44,264 nucleotides of DNA from Candidatus Latescibacterota bacterium. Its GTDB lineage: Bacteria > Latescibacterota > Latescibacteria > Latescibacterales > Latescibacteraceae. The DNA is taken from positions 1 to 44,264 of the forward strand of contig JAFGMP010000256.1 in NCBI GenBank assembly GCA_016927495.1, written 5' to 3'. The position numbers were made by a program, and so were the translations under genes. This document shows, piece after piece, positions 9,057-17,108 of this stretch; the first letter of the stretch is position 1, and each line of letters begins with the position of its first letter. The notes beneath the pieces were generated by a model. It had not been told where the DNA came from and searched no databases. It was given only the letters and a program-made list of their open reading frames with translations.

Positions 9057-9397
9057 GAAGAGCAGCTTTCTCTTTTTGATATTCGGTCAGGAATTATTAC
9101 AGAATGAAATTATTTGGTGTTATAGAGGTATGGCTATTTCAACAAGGCATTGTGTTTGAAGACGCAGTTTCAAGTTCCAAATGCAACACAGACGAACCCA
9201 TTTGATTCGCATGTAACAAATATATCATGAGGTGGCCTGAATGCCAGTGTTTTTCTTGGACGAAGAAAGACTGCCCCCTGGAACTGAAGAGCAGTTTTTA
9301 CGAAAGCTTACCGGGAATGCTCAAGCTGGCGGTCAAGGTGGTGGACATTTTCGGCAATGACACGATGACAATAGTGGACGTGAATGTAGGAGGTTAA

Positions 9398-9427
9398 AAC
9401 CGCTAATGGACGAGAATGAACGCAAAT
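9398..9427 (+). repeat. 30-bp repeat copy C, overlapping the GxxExxY start codon
   Basis: Reads AACCGCTAAT, GGACGAGAAT, GAACGCAAAT. It begins right after the TAA (9395-9397) of the decayed upstream frame. The ATG of the GxxExxY gene at 9406-9408 lies inside the first unit, so the repeat supplies the first seven codons. It matches the inverted copy D at 24 of 30 positions. Confidence 0.8.
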
Positions 9428-9834
9428 TGATTTTGAAGGATGAGGTTTATCAGATTGTGGGCGCGGCGATGGAAGTGTCCAATCAACTGTGGTGCGGTTT
9501 TCTGGAGGCTGTTTATCAGGAAGCCATGGAAATTGAACTCGAAGAGCGGCGGATACCACATGTGCCGCAAAAGAGGATAGAGATTTTCTACAAAGGCATA
9601 ATGTTAAACAAGGAATATATAGCGGACTTTTTATGCCATGACCGGATTGTGGTCGAGATAAAGGCCATAAAAGAGATCACGGGAATTGAAGAGGCGCAAA
9701 TTCTCAACTACTTGAAGGCAACGAAACTTCCGTTAGGGTTGATCGTCAATTTTGGTGCACCTCAACTCGAATGGAAGCGCTATGCTTATACGAAGCGAAT
9801 CCGCTATATGGCCGCAAATGAACGCCAACTATGA
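9406..9834 (+). CDS. GxxExxY family protein
   Basis: A 142-residue protein of the GxxExxY family (TIGR04256-like), named for the motif seen here as GFLEAVY. Further conserved parts are VGAAMEVSNQLWCGF, a basic KRIEIFYKG, and ADFLCHDRIVVEIKA, whose spaced D and E-x-K resemble a PD-(D/E)XK nuclease core. Function is not established; the family is common in environmental bacteria, often in several genomic copies. The start at 9406 has AGGAGG at 9389-9394. The first codons come from repeat C, and the last codons (NERQL) lie in another partial copy of the same repeat, so the gene fits precisely between inverted repeats. It may be the payload of a small non-autonomous mobile unit, or a gene that such repeats have colonised. 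Confidence 0.9.
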   Translation: MDENERKLILKDEVYQIVGAAMEVSNQLWCGFLEAVYQEAMEIELEERRIPHVPQKRIEIFYKGIMLNKEYIADFLCHDRIVVEIKAIKEITGIEEAQILNYLKATKLPLGLIVNFGAPQLEWKRYAYTKRIRYMAANERQL

Positions 9835-9870
9835 ATATTTATTAGCGTCTATTCGCGTGAATTAGCGGTT
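9809..9870. repeat. partial copy E and inverted copy D of the 10-bp-unit repeat at the 3' end of the GxxExxY gene
   Basis: On the plus strand GCCGCAAAT plus GAACGCCAAC (9811-9829) repeats the 10-bp unit and encodes the last residues of the GxxExxY protein. Copy D (9841-9870), read on the minus strand, is AACCGCTAAT, TCACGCGAAT, AGACGCTAAT. The stop codon at 9832-9834 lies between the two. Opposed orientation gives hairpin potential, as in the A/B pair. Confidence 0.75.
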
Positions 9871-9982
9871 GATTGGAGAAACCACTGATAGCTGCAAATG
9901 ACATTCCGCTGCTCTCTGGAGCCGCCGGTGAGTTTGACCGTTTAAGAATTGTATACAATTTGTGTTACCTTCATTTTCCTTA

Positions 9983-12900
9983 TCACTCACAAAACAGTAC
10001 ATCCCCGCTAACTTCCGTCATCTCAAATCCCGGACCCGACCACCGGACTTTGAGCGCTTCACCGCCGCCAGCCTCGAAAAAATCCACCCGGATACGGTGC
10101 AGACCCGCTTTCAACCCGATGTCACCGCTTGCTGTTTGCGGCCAGTGACGACCGTCGTTGTTTGCGATGAGCAGGCCGTCGACATACAGCATACCGCCGT
10201 CATCAGATTCGATCTCGAACGTGTAAATGCCGTCTTTGGGGACTTTCACCAGCCCGGTGAACGACAGCCCGAACTGCTCCATATCGGTATTCTTGGCCGG
10301 ATCGAAACCGAAATTCGGCACAATGCCCTGTTTGAGCGGTTTCATGGCGGCAAAGTCCGGCATTTTCTCCCATGATCCCTCGAAATACCCGTAGGCAAGC
10401 CCCGATTTGACATTTCCGGCTGCCACAGGTTCGGTAAGCCCGATGCGATATTCGGTAACCACCGGGACACTCGAAGCGGTTCTGCCACGGTAAGCTCGTG
10501 CAGTCAGAACGAAGTTTCCGCCAAGTTTCAGCGGCGCGTTGTACTGCTGCGAGGCCGGTGTCGGTTCGGTTCCGTCCGTGGTATAATGGATAACCGTGTC
10601 CGAATCGCCCGAAAGCCGTATGTTGAGTTGACTGTCCGCGTACACACCGCCCGGTGGATCGGCTATAGGTGGCGAAGGAGGAATCAGGCTTCGTGCATCG
10701 GCGCGCCATCTGCCGGGAGTAAGCTTGTATGTCTCGATGGCATGATGGCCGACAGTAGCTTGTACAGTTCCGGTTTGCACAACAGCGGGCTGTGGATTCT
10801 CCTCGATAATGTCGGTGGAAAACGCTGTTTCCACCGGGACGAACAGCTTAAGTTCGGTTTCGGTGTTGTTGCCTGTAATTTCATACACACGCATTACCAC
10901 GCTGTTGTCGTCCTCACATTTCTTCAGTGCGCTGATGACAACAGATGAATCGCCGGTTGAAGCGAAACTCAACGTCTCCGGCAGCCTGAATGTTTCTCCT
11001 CTGCGCGGGTGAGGTACCGTAATAAGCGGATTATTGTGACGGACACCCTGAACAAAGCCCGTGCACCAACCCTCACGTCCGGAAAATAATGAGAAAGCAA
11101 AATGGTGGTCGCCAGCCTGAAGATACCAGTTACCCTCGCCGTGGCAGCTACGTCTGCTTGCCAGAAGAAGAGGCTGGAGCACCGGATAGTCCACAGGATT
11201 ATCAGTCGGATCGATCCAGTCGAATACCGCCACGCTGGAACTTACTGTTACACCCAAGTTATCGTCAGATGCGTTAAACCACTCCTGCACTTCACGGGGA
11301 TGGACATCGCTGGCGTTGTCGGTGTACCGTTCGCCCGCAGCGCCATCGATTTCGCTTTTACCTACCTCAACAACTCCCATCGGGGCATCATATGATACAG
11401 TCCCGTTTTCGACCGCAATTGGAAAGGCGAGCCGGTATTCACGGGATTTTGTGCCGTCCCACCCGAGAAGGTCAACTTCGACATCGATACGTTTGACGGT
11501 GTGATACGCTATAATATGCTGGACCACCGTGCAGTGACGGGTCAAACATTCGGTGCGGAAGACTGTGCGGACAGGACCGTCTTCGATTAAGTTCCAGCGG
11601 GGGGCATAGTTACTCAGGCGTTCAAAACCCTCCATTGTAGGCTGCTGCACCGAGGCGAATTCACCGGCGCCGTTCCCCTCGGATTGCATACCGAACAACT
11701 CTCCGCCGAGGAATTTATCAGTATTCAGGATGTCCTGGCCAAGCTCCTTATCGACCAGACTTGCAATGCCGCCGCCGGTTAATTCAATATGATAGAAATT
11801 GTTGTCGATAACCGGATTTTCATTTCCCGAAACATTATTGGGTTTGCGCTCCGGGATTGTTTGAATAGGAACAACATAGCAGACCGAATATCCTAATGAT
11901 GGCACTTTATCCGCAACGAAAACTACTTCCACGGTTTCATCACGCGATTCTCCACTCGATTCGGTAGTAACACGCTGGAATGCAACTTCCCGGCCGAGAA
12001 AATCGAGGATACGAAATCCCGCGCTTTCATGACCATAAACATCCACGTTCATTCTGACAATATCTGTTCGTTCCTGCGGCAGCGGATTGAATACGACATA
12101 TGGTGTGCCCATATCCTTGACCGCAATTTTTGCAGCGATAGACGTGAGAGCATTTTCGAGCATATCCCGTCCCGCATTTCGTCCCGCCTCCATTTTTGTA
12201 CGGAAGAGACGGTCGGTAATTGCGCCGTTGAATCCGCCCCAGCCGTGATCGGGATAGATGGCAGCCATCCATGCTTTTTCAAGTCGTTCCGACGGGTACT
12301 TTTGAAAACTACCGGTTACGAGTGCATCGAAAGTTGCGAACGTTTCGGCTGCTGTTAACATGCGCCATGCCTCACGGCCTGCTGTGAGAGCGCGACGATG
12401 TGTCGGGCCATGGATGTAAAGCCAGACATCGGGCCGTTCACCAACGATAGTTTTCAGCTTTGGTTTATTTTTTGTTACCGCATCGAGGAAGGTTGTTCCG
12501 GTTGCATAGGTCAGGCGCGGCATAATAAACGCTGTCTCCGGTTTGTCAGTGTAACCCCTGTCGACTGCGGCGTTCCATTCGCTGAAAAGATCGTCGAAAT
12601 TCACCGGACCGCTGAAATCGGTCGATACCACGATTCCAACTTCCGGTTTCAGTTTCCATGTACTGTAATAATTCTGTTTTTCACTAAGTGCCGGATAAAG
12701 AGTCTGCCATACCTCGTTGAAACTTTTGGTTTTCTGTATGATTGTGGTATGGTCATCACCCCGCTCGATGCCTTTTCTGAATATTTCACCGGAAGCATGA
12801 TAATGACCGGGAGAATAAGCGGTTACAGAACTACCATCCGGGCTTTCCCAGTTGAACAGACCCTCTTCGTGACGGCTCATGATTAGATAGGGAACACCGG

Positions 12901-14155
12901 CTTTGGAAAGTATCTGGGGCATCTGCATGGCACGGCCGGGGACATCGGGACTCCATGCCTCGCGGGTATCGCAGCCGGGGAGCGTTTTTCTGAGCCATTT
13001 TCTGCCGAGATACACCTGTCTGACAAGTGCCTCGCCCGCATACATGGACTCATAAGGCTGGTTGTAGGTGGCGCCCCAGGCGAACCGTCCCTCACGGGTG
13101 TAATGCGCGATCTCGTCACGGCTTTCCGGGTGACGGTCGAGGTATTCCATAAGATTCATGGTCGATTCCATGACAAAACGAAATTGGGGATTCTCTTGCA
13201 TCCGTTCAAGCGCGGGGGTGATAACGAGTCTGTCACGATCGATGATACACTGTTCGGGGGTATCCATCCAGCCGATATCCTGATGGCTCGATGAGATGAC
13301 ATGTACTGTTCCATCGGTGAAATATCCCGGATCTGTTGCGTTATAGTCAACATTACCCAGCACTTTTTCACCATCGGGATTGATCATGACGAGTGAAACC
13401 GTGCCGGTTCCGTCAGGGGTTTTAGTCGCCGGCAGCCAGAGATCGTGGGTACCGAAAGCCTCTTTTTTATCAATCGTGAACAGGATATCATTGCCGGATT
13501 TAACCGCGAATTTGGTACCGTTTTGTATGTCGGACGGGAACACGATTTCAAGTTCGGCGCCGATGTCGAAACTGTTCGCACTCTTGCGTTTTACATGATC
13601 CATCGTGGTCAGATGCATCATCGGGGCGGATAGTTCACTGCGGTTTGCCCATGTTTCGACCTCGAAAATACGGGCATAATCGTTTGCACCCTGTTCTCCC
13701 ATCTCGATGAACAGCCGGAGATACCGCATACGTGTCGGTGGAAAAGAGAAATCGTTCACATCCTCGGTGTTTCCTCTCACCGGGTCGATAATGTCACACC
13801 ATGGACCTTCCGGTGAATCGGAAATCTGCAAACGGTAATCGCTTGTATTGAAGCTTTCACCATCGCCGTAAATGCCTTCATGCCGTACCACGATTCGATG
13901 TATCGCGACAGTGTGGCCGAAATCGATACTCAGCCAGTGGGGTGTTTCACCAAGTTTCGAGTTCCATTTGTGATGCTCACGGGATGTCCAGAGGCCGTCG
14001 AGCGCGTTTCCTGCCCGGTAATCGGGCCCGAATTCACTGCTTGCCGTTGCAGTGGCGCCCCACCGTGCCAGGGCGATGTTGACATCATCTGCAGCGAATG
14101 TGCCGCAGGGGGAAAGTACACATAATAAAAGGGTAAACAGATATGAAAATTTCAT
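9983..14155 (-). CDS. secreted multidomain alpha-mannosidase (GH38) with F5/8C, CHB_HEX-like and PA14 domains
   Basis: A 1390-residue exported glycoside hydrolase. The signal peptide is about residues 1-21. An F5/8 type C (discoidin-like) carbohydrate-binding domain covers about 25-172 (NALDGLWTSREHHKW, HWLSIDFG). The GH38 catalytic module starts near 285: metal ligands H291 and D293 in HQDIGW, and D404 in WSPDVPG at the nucleophile position. The mid-domain and beta-sandwich regions run to about 1150. Next comes a chitobiase C-terminal-like domain (about 1160-1245; TVIHYTTDGTEPTPAS) and a PA14-like domain (about 1250-1390; YTFEIESDDGGMLYVDG). GH38 enzymes release alpha-mannose in a metal-dependent retaining reaction. 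The usual D-x-FG nucleophile context is SPDVPG here, so substrate choice may differ. It stands alone on the minus strand and feeds sugar to the catabolic genes nearby. Confidence 0.9.
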   Translation of the reverse strand: MKFSYLFTLLLCVLSPCGTFAADDVNIALARWGATATASSEFGPDYRAGNALDGLWTSREHHKWNSKLGETPHWLSIDFGHTVAIHRIVVRHEGIYGDGESFNTSDYRLQISDSPEGPWCDIIDPVRGNTEDVNDFSFPPTRMRYLRLFIEMGEQGANDYARIFEVETWANRSELSAPMMHLTTMDHVKRKSANSFDIGAELEIVFPSDIQNGTKFAVKSGNDILFTIDKKEAFGTHDLWLPATKTPDGTGTVSLVMINPDGEKVLGNVDYNATDPGYFTDGTVHVISSSHQDIGWMDTPEQCIIDRDRLVITPALERMQENPQFRFVMESTMNLMEYLDRHPESRDEIAHYTREGRFAWGATYNQPYESMYAGEALVRQVYLGRKWLRKTLPGCDTREAWSPDVPGRAMQMPQILSKAGVPYLIMSRHEEGLFNWESPDGSSVTAYSPGHYHASGEIFRKGIERGDDHTTIIQKTKSFNEVWQTLYPALSEKQNYYSTWKLKPEVGIVVSTDFSGPVNFDDLFSEWNAAVDRGYTDKPETAFIMPRLTYATGTTFLDAVTKNKPKLKTIVGERPDVWLYIHGPTHRRALTAGREAWRMLTAAETFATFDALVTGSFQKYPSERLEKAWMAAIYPDHGWGGFNGAITDRLFRTKMEAGRNAGRDMLENALTSIAAKIAVKDMGTPYVVFNPLPQERTDIVRMNVDVYGHESAGFRILDFLGREVAFQRVTTESSGESRDETVEVVFVADKVPSLGYSVCYVVPIQTIPERKPNNVSGNENPVIDNNFYHIELTGGGIASLVDKELGQDILNTDKFLGGELFGMQSEGNGAGEFASVQQPTMEGFERLSNYAPRWNLIEDGPVRTVFRTECLTRHCTVVQHIIAYHTVKRIDVEVDLLGWDGTKSREYRLAFPIAVENGTVSYDAPMGVVEVGKSEIDGAAGERYTDNASDVHPREVQEWFNASDDNLGVTVSSSVAVFDWIDPTDNPVDYPVLQPLLLASRRSCHGEGNWYLQAGDHHFAFSLFSGREGWCTGFVQGVRHNNPLITVPHPRRGETFRLPETLSFASTGDSSVVISALKKCEDDNSVVMRVYEITGNNTETELKLFVPVETAFSTDIIEENPQPAVVQTGTVQATVGHHAIETYKLTPGRWRADARSLIPPSPPIADPPGGVYADSQLNIRLSGDSDTVIHYTTDGTEPTPASQQYNAPLKLGGNFVLTARAYRGRTASSVPVVTEYRIGLTEPVAAGNVKSGLAYGYFEGSWEKMPDFAAMKPLKQGIVPNFGFDPAKNTDMEQFGLSFTGLVKVPKDGIYTFEIESDDGGMLYVDGLLIANNDGRHWPQTASGDIGLKAGLHRIRVDFFEAGGGEALKVRWSGPGFEMTEVSGDVLFCE

Positions 14156-14627
14156 AACTCTCTCCGGTTTGAATGATAAAATTGTATATCATGTTTTATG
14201 GTGTAAAGTATTGTCGTTTAGTGTAAAATAACTATTTGGGTTATTCTTTTAATTATGCTTATTAAACCTATCCCTGCTCCGGAACTCATCCCCTGCCCCT
14301 TCTCTTACGAAAAGAAGGGGAATTGTGCTGGGTGGTCATCCCCCTCTACTTTCAAGAGAGGGGGAGCGAGGGGGTGAGTTCCATAAAGACAACGACTTAA
14401 TCATAATAAAAAAACAAAATTTTGCTTAACTAATGGTATAACCGAAAAATTATTTCTCTTATATGTGAAAAATAAGTAATAACAAAACAGGAACAAAGTA
14501 GATAGTTTAAGAGCATTATCTGTGTTATATTTAAAATATAGTATTGAGGTTCTGAAAAAACCGAACACATCGTAATCTTAAAAAATTTTATAAAGGTGAA
14601 AACATTTTGCAATTATACGGAGATTTA
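14156..14627. promoter_or_regulatory. divergent intergenic region
   Basis: A gap of about 470 bases between the divergent mannosidase and the UroD-family gene. It must hold both promoters. I see AT-rich stretches but no confident -35/-10 pair. The only clear structure is the compound inverted repeat at 14281-14382. Confidence 0.4.
14281..14382. repeat. compound inverted repeat (outer arms enclosing two hairpins)
   Basis: The outer arms are GGAACTCA (14281-14288) and TGAGTTCC (14375-14382). Inside lie two hairpins: CCCCTTCT (14296-14303) with AGAAGGGG (14313-14320), and CCCCCTCT (14340-14347) with AGAGGGGG (14357-14364). The fold is cloverleaf-like. It resembles dispersed REP-type elements of environmental genomes rather than a terminator, because no T-run follows. 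Confidence 0.75.
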
Positions 14628-15629
14628 ATGAATCCCCGTGACCATGTAAAAAATACACTTGAATTCAGCAAACCGGAACGAATTCCCCGGCAGATGTGGC
14701 TGCTTCCGTATGCCACAAACACCTATCCGGATGATGTCGCCCGGATTCATCTCGATTTCCCGGATGATATCGTACATGCACCGGCGGAATACACAAATCC
14801 TCCCAAAACAAAGGGCGATCCATGCAGCATCGGCACCTATATCGATGAATGGGGATGTATTTTCGAGAACCGTCAAAATGGCATCATCGGCGAAGTTAAG
14901 GAACCGCTGCTAAAACGGTGGGGGGATGTTGATATCGTAAGGCCGCCGCGTGAGATGCTTTCTTTTGACCGTGATACAGTTAACCGGTTCTGTAAAAGTT
15001 CCGATAAATTCGTTCTGGCGGGCTGTTGTCCGCGGCCGTTCGAACGGCTTCAGTTCATACGGTCGACCGTCAATGCCTTTTATGATCTTATCGACAGGCC
15101 GGAGGAATTCAATGTGCTGCTCAATCGAATTCACTCATTTTATTTGGAGGAGTTCGAGATTTGGGCGACAACCTATGTGGATGGTCTCATGTTCATGGAT
15201 GACTGGGGTGCGCAGCAGTCTTTGCTGGTTTCTCCGGATATATGGCGCGAACTGTTTAAGCCGCTGTACCGGGATTACATAAACCTTGCGCATGACCACG
15301 GAAAATATTGTTTTATGCATTCCGACGGATATATTATCGATATTCTGCCCGATCTTATCGATCTCGGTCTCGATGCGATCAATTCACAGATATTCTGTAT
15401 GGGGGTCGGTAAACTCGGTGAACGGTTCCGCGGCAAGATAACATTCTGGGGTGAAATCGACCGTCAGCACATTCTCCCGTACGCTACGGTTCCTGAGGTT
15501 GTTGAATCGGTACATGCAGTCAGGGATGCATTGTATAAAGACGGCGGTGTGATAGCGCAGTGCGAATTCGGTCCGGGGGCGAAACCGGAAAATGTCTATG
15601 CAGTTTTTGATACCTGGAATAAAATTTAA
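14628..15629 (+). CDS. uroporphyrinogen decarboxylase (URO-D) family protein, H-x-D type
   Basis: A 333-residue TIM-barrel protein of the URO-D superfamily, which includes haem biosynthetic decarboxylases and cobamide-dependent methyltransferases. I chose the ATG at 14628 (GGAG at 14619-14622, five-base spacing); a TTG at 14607 is in frame but lacks a site. It begins MNPRDHVKNTLEFSKPERIP, typical of the uncharacterised branch, not of HemE. Probable metal-site residues are H231 and D233 in MHSDGYIIDILPDL, and C312 in AQCEFGPGAKPENV. The D at 233 replaces the Cys of the MtaA-type H-x-C motif. A second URO-D gene follows after 22 bases. Substrate unknown; a methyl or carboxyl transfer on a plant- or sugar-derived compound is possible. 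Confidence 0.82.
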   Translation: MNPRDHVKNTLEFSKPERIPRQMWLLPYATNTYPDDVARIHLDFPDDIVHAPAEYTNPPKTKGDPCSIGTYIDEWGCIFENRQNGIIGEVKEPLLKRWGDVDIVRPPREMLSFDRDTVNRFCKSSDKFVLAGCCPRPFERLQFIRSTVNAFYDLIDRPEEFNVLLNRIHSFYLEEFEIWATTYVDGLMFMDDWGAQQSLLVSPDIWRELFKPLYRDYINLAHDHGKYCFMHSDGYIIDILPDLIDLGLDAINSQIFCMGVGKLGERFRGKITFWGEIDRQHILPYATVPEVVESVHAVRDALYKDGGVIAQCEFGPGAKPENVYAVFDTWNKI

Positions 15630-15651
15630 AATGTAATCAGGATACATCTAC

Positions 15652-16674
15652 ATGATAAAAAAAACACTGTCAGACAGCGCCCGTGAGGCGTATGAAAAAG
15701 GAAAACGCCTGGTTGCTCCGCTAATGGGTTATCCCGGTTTATCGGTAACCGGAGTCAACGTCAAACTTGCCCAGCAGAATTACGGCGAACATTACCGTGT
15801 CATTAAATCTCTTGCCGAAAAATTTCATCCTGATGTTATCTTTCCTATTATGGATTTGTCGGTCGAGGCAAACGCTTTCGGACGGTATACGGTGTTTCCG
15901 AAAGATGACAGCGCAACCGTTGTCAAAGACCATTTTGAGATCGATGAACTTGAAATCTGGAAACAGATTAATATTTCTCTGGATTCACGTCTCCTCGGGT
16001 ATGTGGAAACCATGAAATTGATGAGCATCGGTATGCCGAAAGAAATAATACGGGGTGCATATGTAGCCGGGCCGTACTCGCTGGCAGCGCTGATTATGGG
16101 TGCTGATGATGCTGCAATGGCCACAATTATGGAGCCTGATAAACTGCACCGGCTTTGTGAGTTCGTAACCGAAAGTATTCAGTTATACTCACGTCTTCTG
16201 ATCGGTGCTGGCGCACAGGTTATCTGTATTCTTGAACCAAGCGCCGTGATGCTGGGGCCTGACCAGTTTTTGGAATTTTCCTCACATTATGTCAGTCATA
16301 TCAGCAGAAGCTGCCGATACAACGGCGTCAATATTATATATCACACCTGCGGCAATACCATGCACCTTATAGAAAACATGGCTCAGGCAGGTGTTAACGG
16401 TATCAGCCTCGATTCTTCGGAAACCGGAGTCAATCTCCCTGCTGTAGCGGAACGTGTTCCACCTGATGTTGCCATTATCGGTAACATCAATCCAACCACA
16501 ACAATTCTGAACGGGAAACCGGAGGATGTATCGGGGGAAGTTACCATGCTGCTCCGGGCTATGGACAAATATCCGAACTTCATATTGAGTACCGGTTGCG
16601 ATTTGCCGCAGGAAACACCGCTCGATAACATCGGGGCCTTTATGGAAACCGGGAAGAATTATTGTGTATCATAA
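15652..16674 (+). CDS. URO-D family methyltransferase, MtaA/CmuA-like
   Basis: A 340-residue URO-D superfamily protein. Unlike its upstream neighbour it keeps the full zinc motif of cobamide methyltransferases: H231-T-C233 in YHTCGNTMHLIENMAQ, and C316 in STGCDLPQETPLDNI. Those proteins (MtaA, MtbA, CmuA) move methyl groups between a corrinoid protein and a thiol or folate. Other family-like parts are GPYSLAALIMGADD and VCILEPSAVMLGP-type segments near the middle. It lies 22 bases after the first URO-D gene in a two-gene operon. No corrinoid protein, MtaB-type or reactivase gene is in the window, so a complete methyl-transfer pathway cannot be shown here. Confidence 0.85.
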   Translation: MIKKTLSDSAREAYEKGKRLVAPLMGYPGLSVTGVNVKLAQQNYGEHYRVIKSLAEKFHPDVIFPIMDLSVEANAFGRYTVFPKDDSATVVKDHFEIDELEIWKQINISLDSRLLGYVETMKLMSIGMPKEIIRGAYVAGPYSLAALIMGADDAAMATIMEPDKLHRLCEFVTESIQLYSRLLIGAGAQVICILEPSAVMLGPDQFLEFSSHYVSHISRSCRYNGVNIIYHTCGNTMHLIENMAQAGVNGISLDSSETGVNLPAVAERVPPDVAIIGNINPTTTILNGKPEDVSGEVTMLLRAMDKYPNFILSTGCDLPQETPLDNIGAFMETGKNYCVS

Positions 16675-16797
16675 CTATATACAAGAATAGTTCTCATGTT
16701 TATGTACGTTTTCATATTGATGTAGTGTTAACATTTTTTGGAGAAAAACCTTTAAAAATGGCGTACGGCGCATATTCATAATTTTCAACCATGGGGA

Positions 16798-16844
16798 ATA
16801 GAAATTGCAGGGGTACAGCATGCTGTGCCCTCAGCAAATTCTAT
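16798..16844. repeat. 47-bp imperfect palindrome
   Basis: The outer arms ATAGAAATTGC and GCAAATTCTAT pair with one mismatch. The inner part GGGGTACAGCA / TGCTGTGCCC pairs almost completely around GCATGC. The strength and compactness suggest a dispersed REP-like unit or a protein-binding dyad. No T-run follows it. Confidence 0.65.
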
Positions 16845-16904
16845 GAAAAGAACATAAGCAGCATCGCGATTCACTTTTCCGATGTGTAATACGAATCCTC
16901 TTCT

Positions 16905-17042
16905 GTCTGAACCGCAGATAACTATGATAGAATGATGACTTTGATCCGTTTTTGCAGAAAAGAATGTTAAGATCGACGTAATACGTCCAATTATTTTTTT
17001 ATCATAATAATCTGCGTAATCATGAATATCTGTGGTTCAGAC
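16905..17042. mobile_element. MITE-like element with 16-bp terminal inverted repeats
   Basis: The left end GTCTGAACCGCAGATA (16905-16920) and right end TATCTGTGGTTCAGAC (17027-17042) are inverted repeats matching at 15 of 16 positions. They enclose about 106 AT-rich bases with no reading frame. The ends resemble the TCTGAACCACAGAT-type repeats common in uncultured bacterial genomes. No transposase is nearby. Confidence 0.55.
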
Positions 17043-17108
17043 AATTTTTTATTTTACCGGACGGGGGATTGCCAGTTGTATTCCAATATCCGTGTCTAAT
17101 AATGAATT

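Larger units (their letters stand above)
8779..9397 (+). pseudogene. decayed DNA methyltransferase-like gene (N- and C-terminal fragments)
   Basis: Remnants of one gene in at least two frames. From ATG 8779 to a stop at 8950-8952 the frame reads a 57-residue piece with PDQYRFLLFEDMREV and VRNGKTSEVCNI. The natural continuation (FLPFQMIEQIYETR) lies in another frame from about 8928 to 9107, so a single-base indel sits near 8930. That frame then runs through an inserted repeat pair. At 9227-9397 a 56-residue frame reads LKLAVKVVDIFGNDTM and ends in TAA. From memory, both ends resemble site-specific (adenine or type III) DNA methyltransferase or linked R-M subunits. No methyltransferase catalytic motif remains, so most of the middle is gone. 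The family call is moderate; the broken state is clear. Confidence 0.5.
16675..17108. other. intergenic region with two inverted-repeat elements
   Basis: A gap of about 430 bases without a credible gene between convergent neighbours. It contains a near-perfect palindrome (16798-16844) and an element of about 138 bp bounded by 16-bp inverted termini (16905-17042). No T-rich terminator stem was identified. Confidence 0.5.

Noticed and set aside
9962-10948. Several open frames antisense to the mannosidase C-terminal region
   Set aside because: The sense frame encodes good PA14 and chitobiase-like domains through this region; the others follow from its codon composition.
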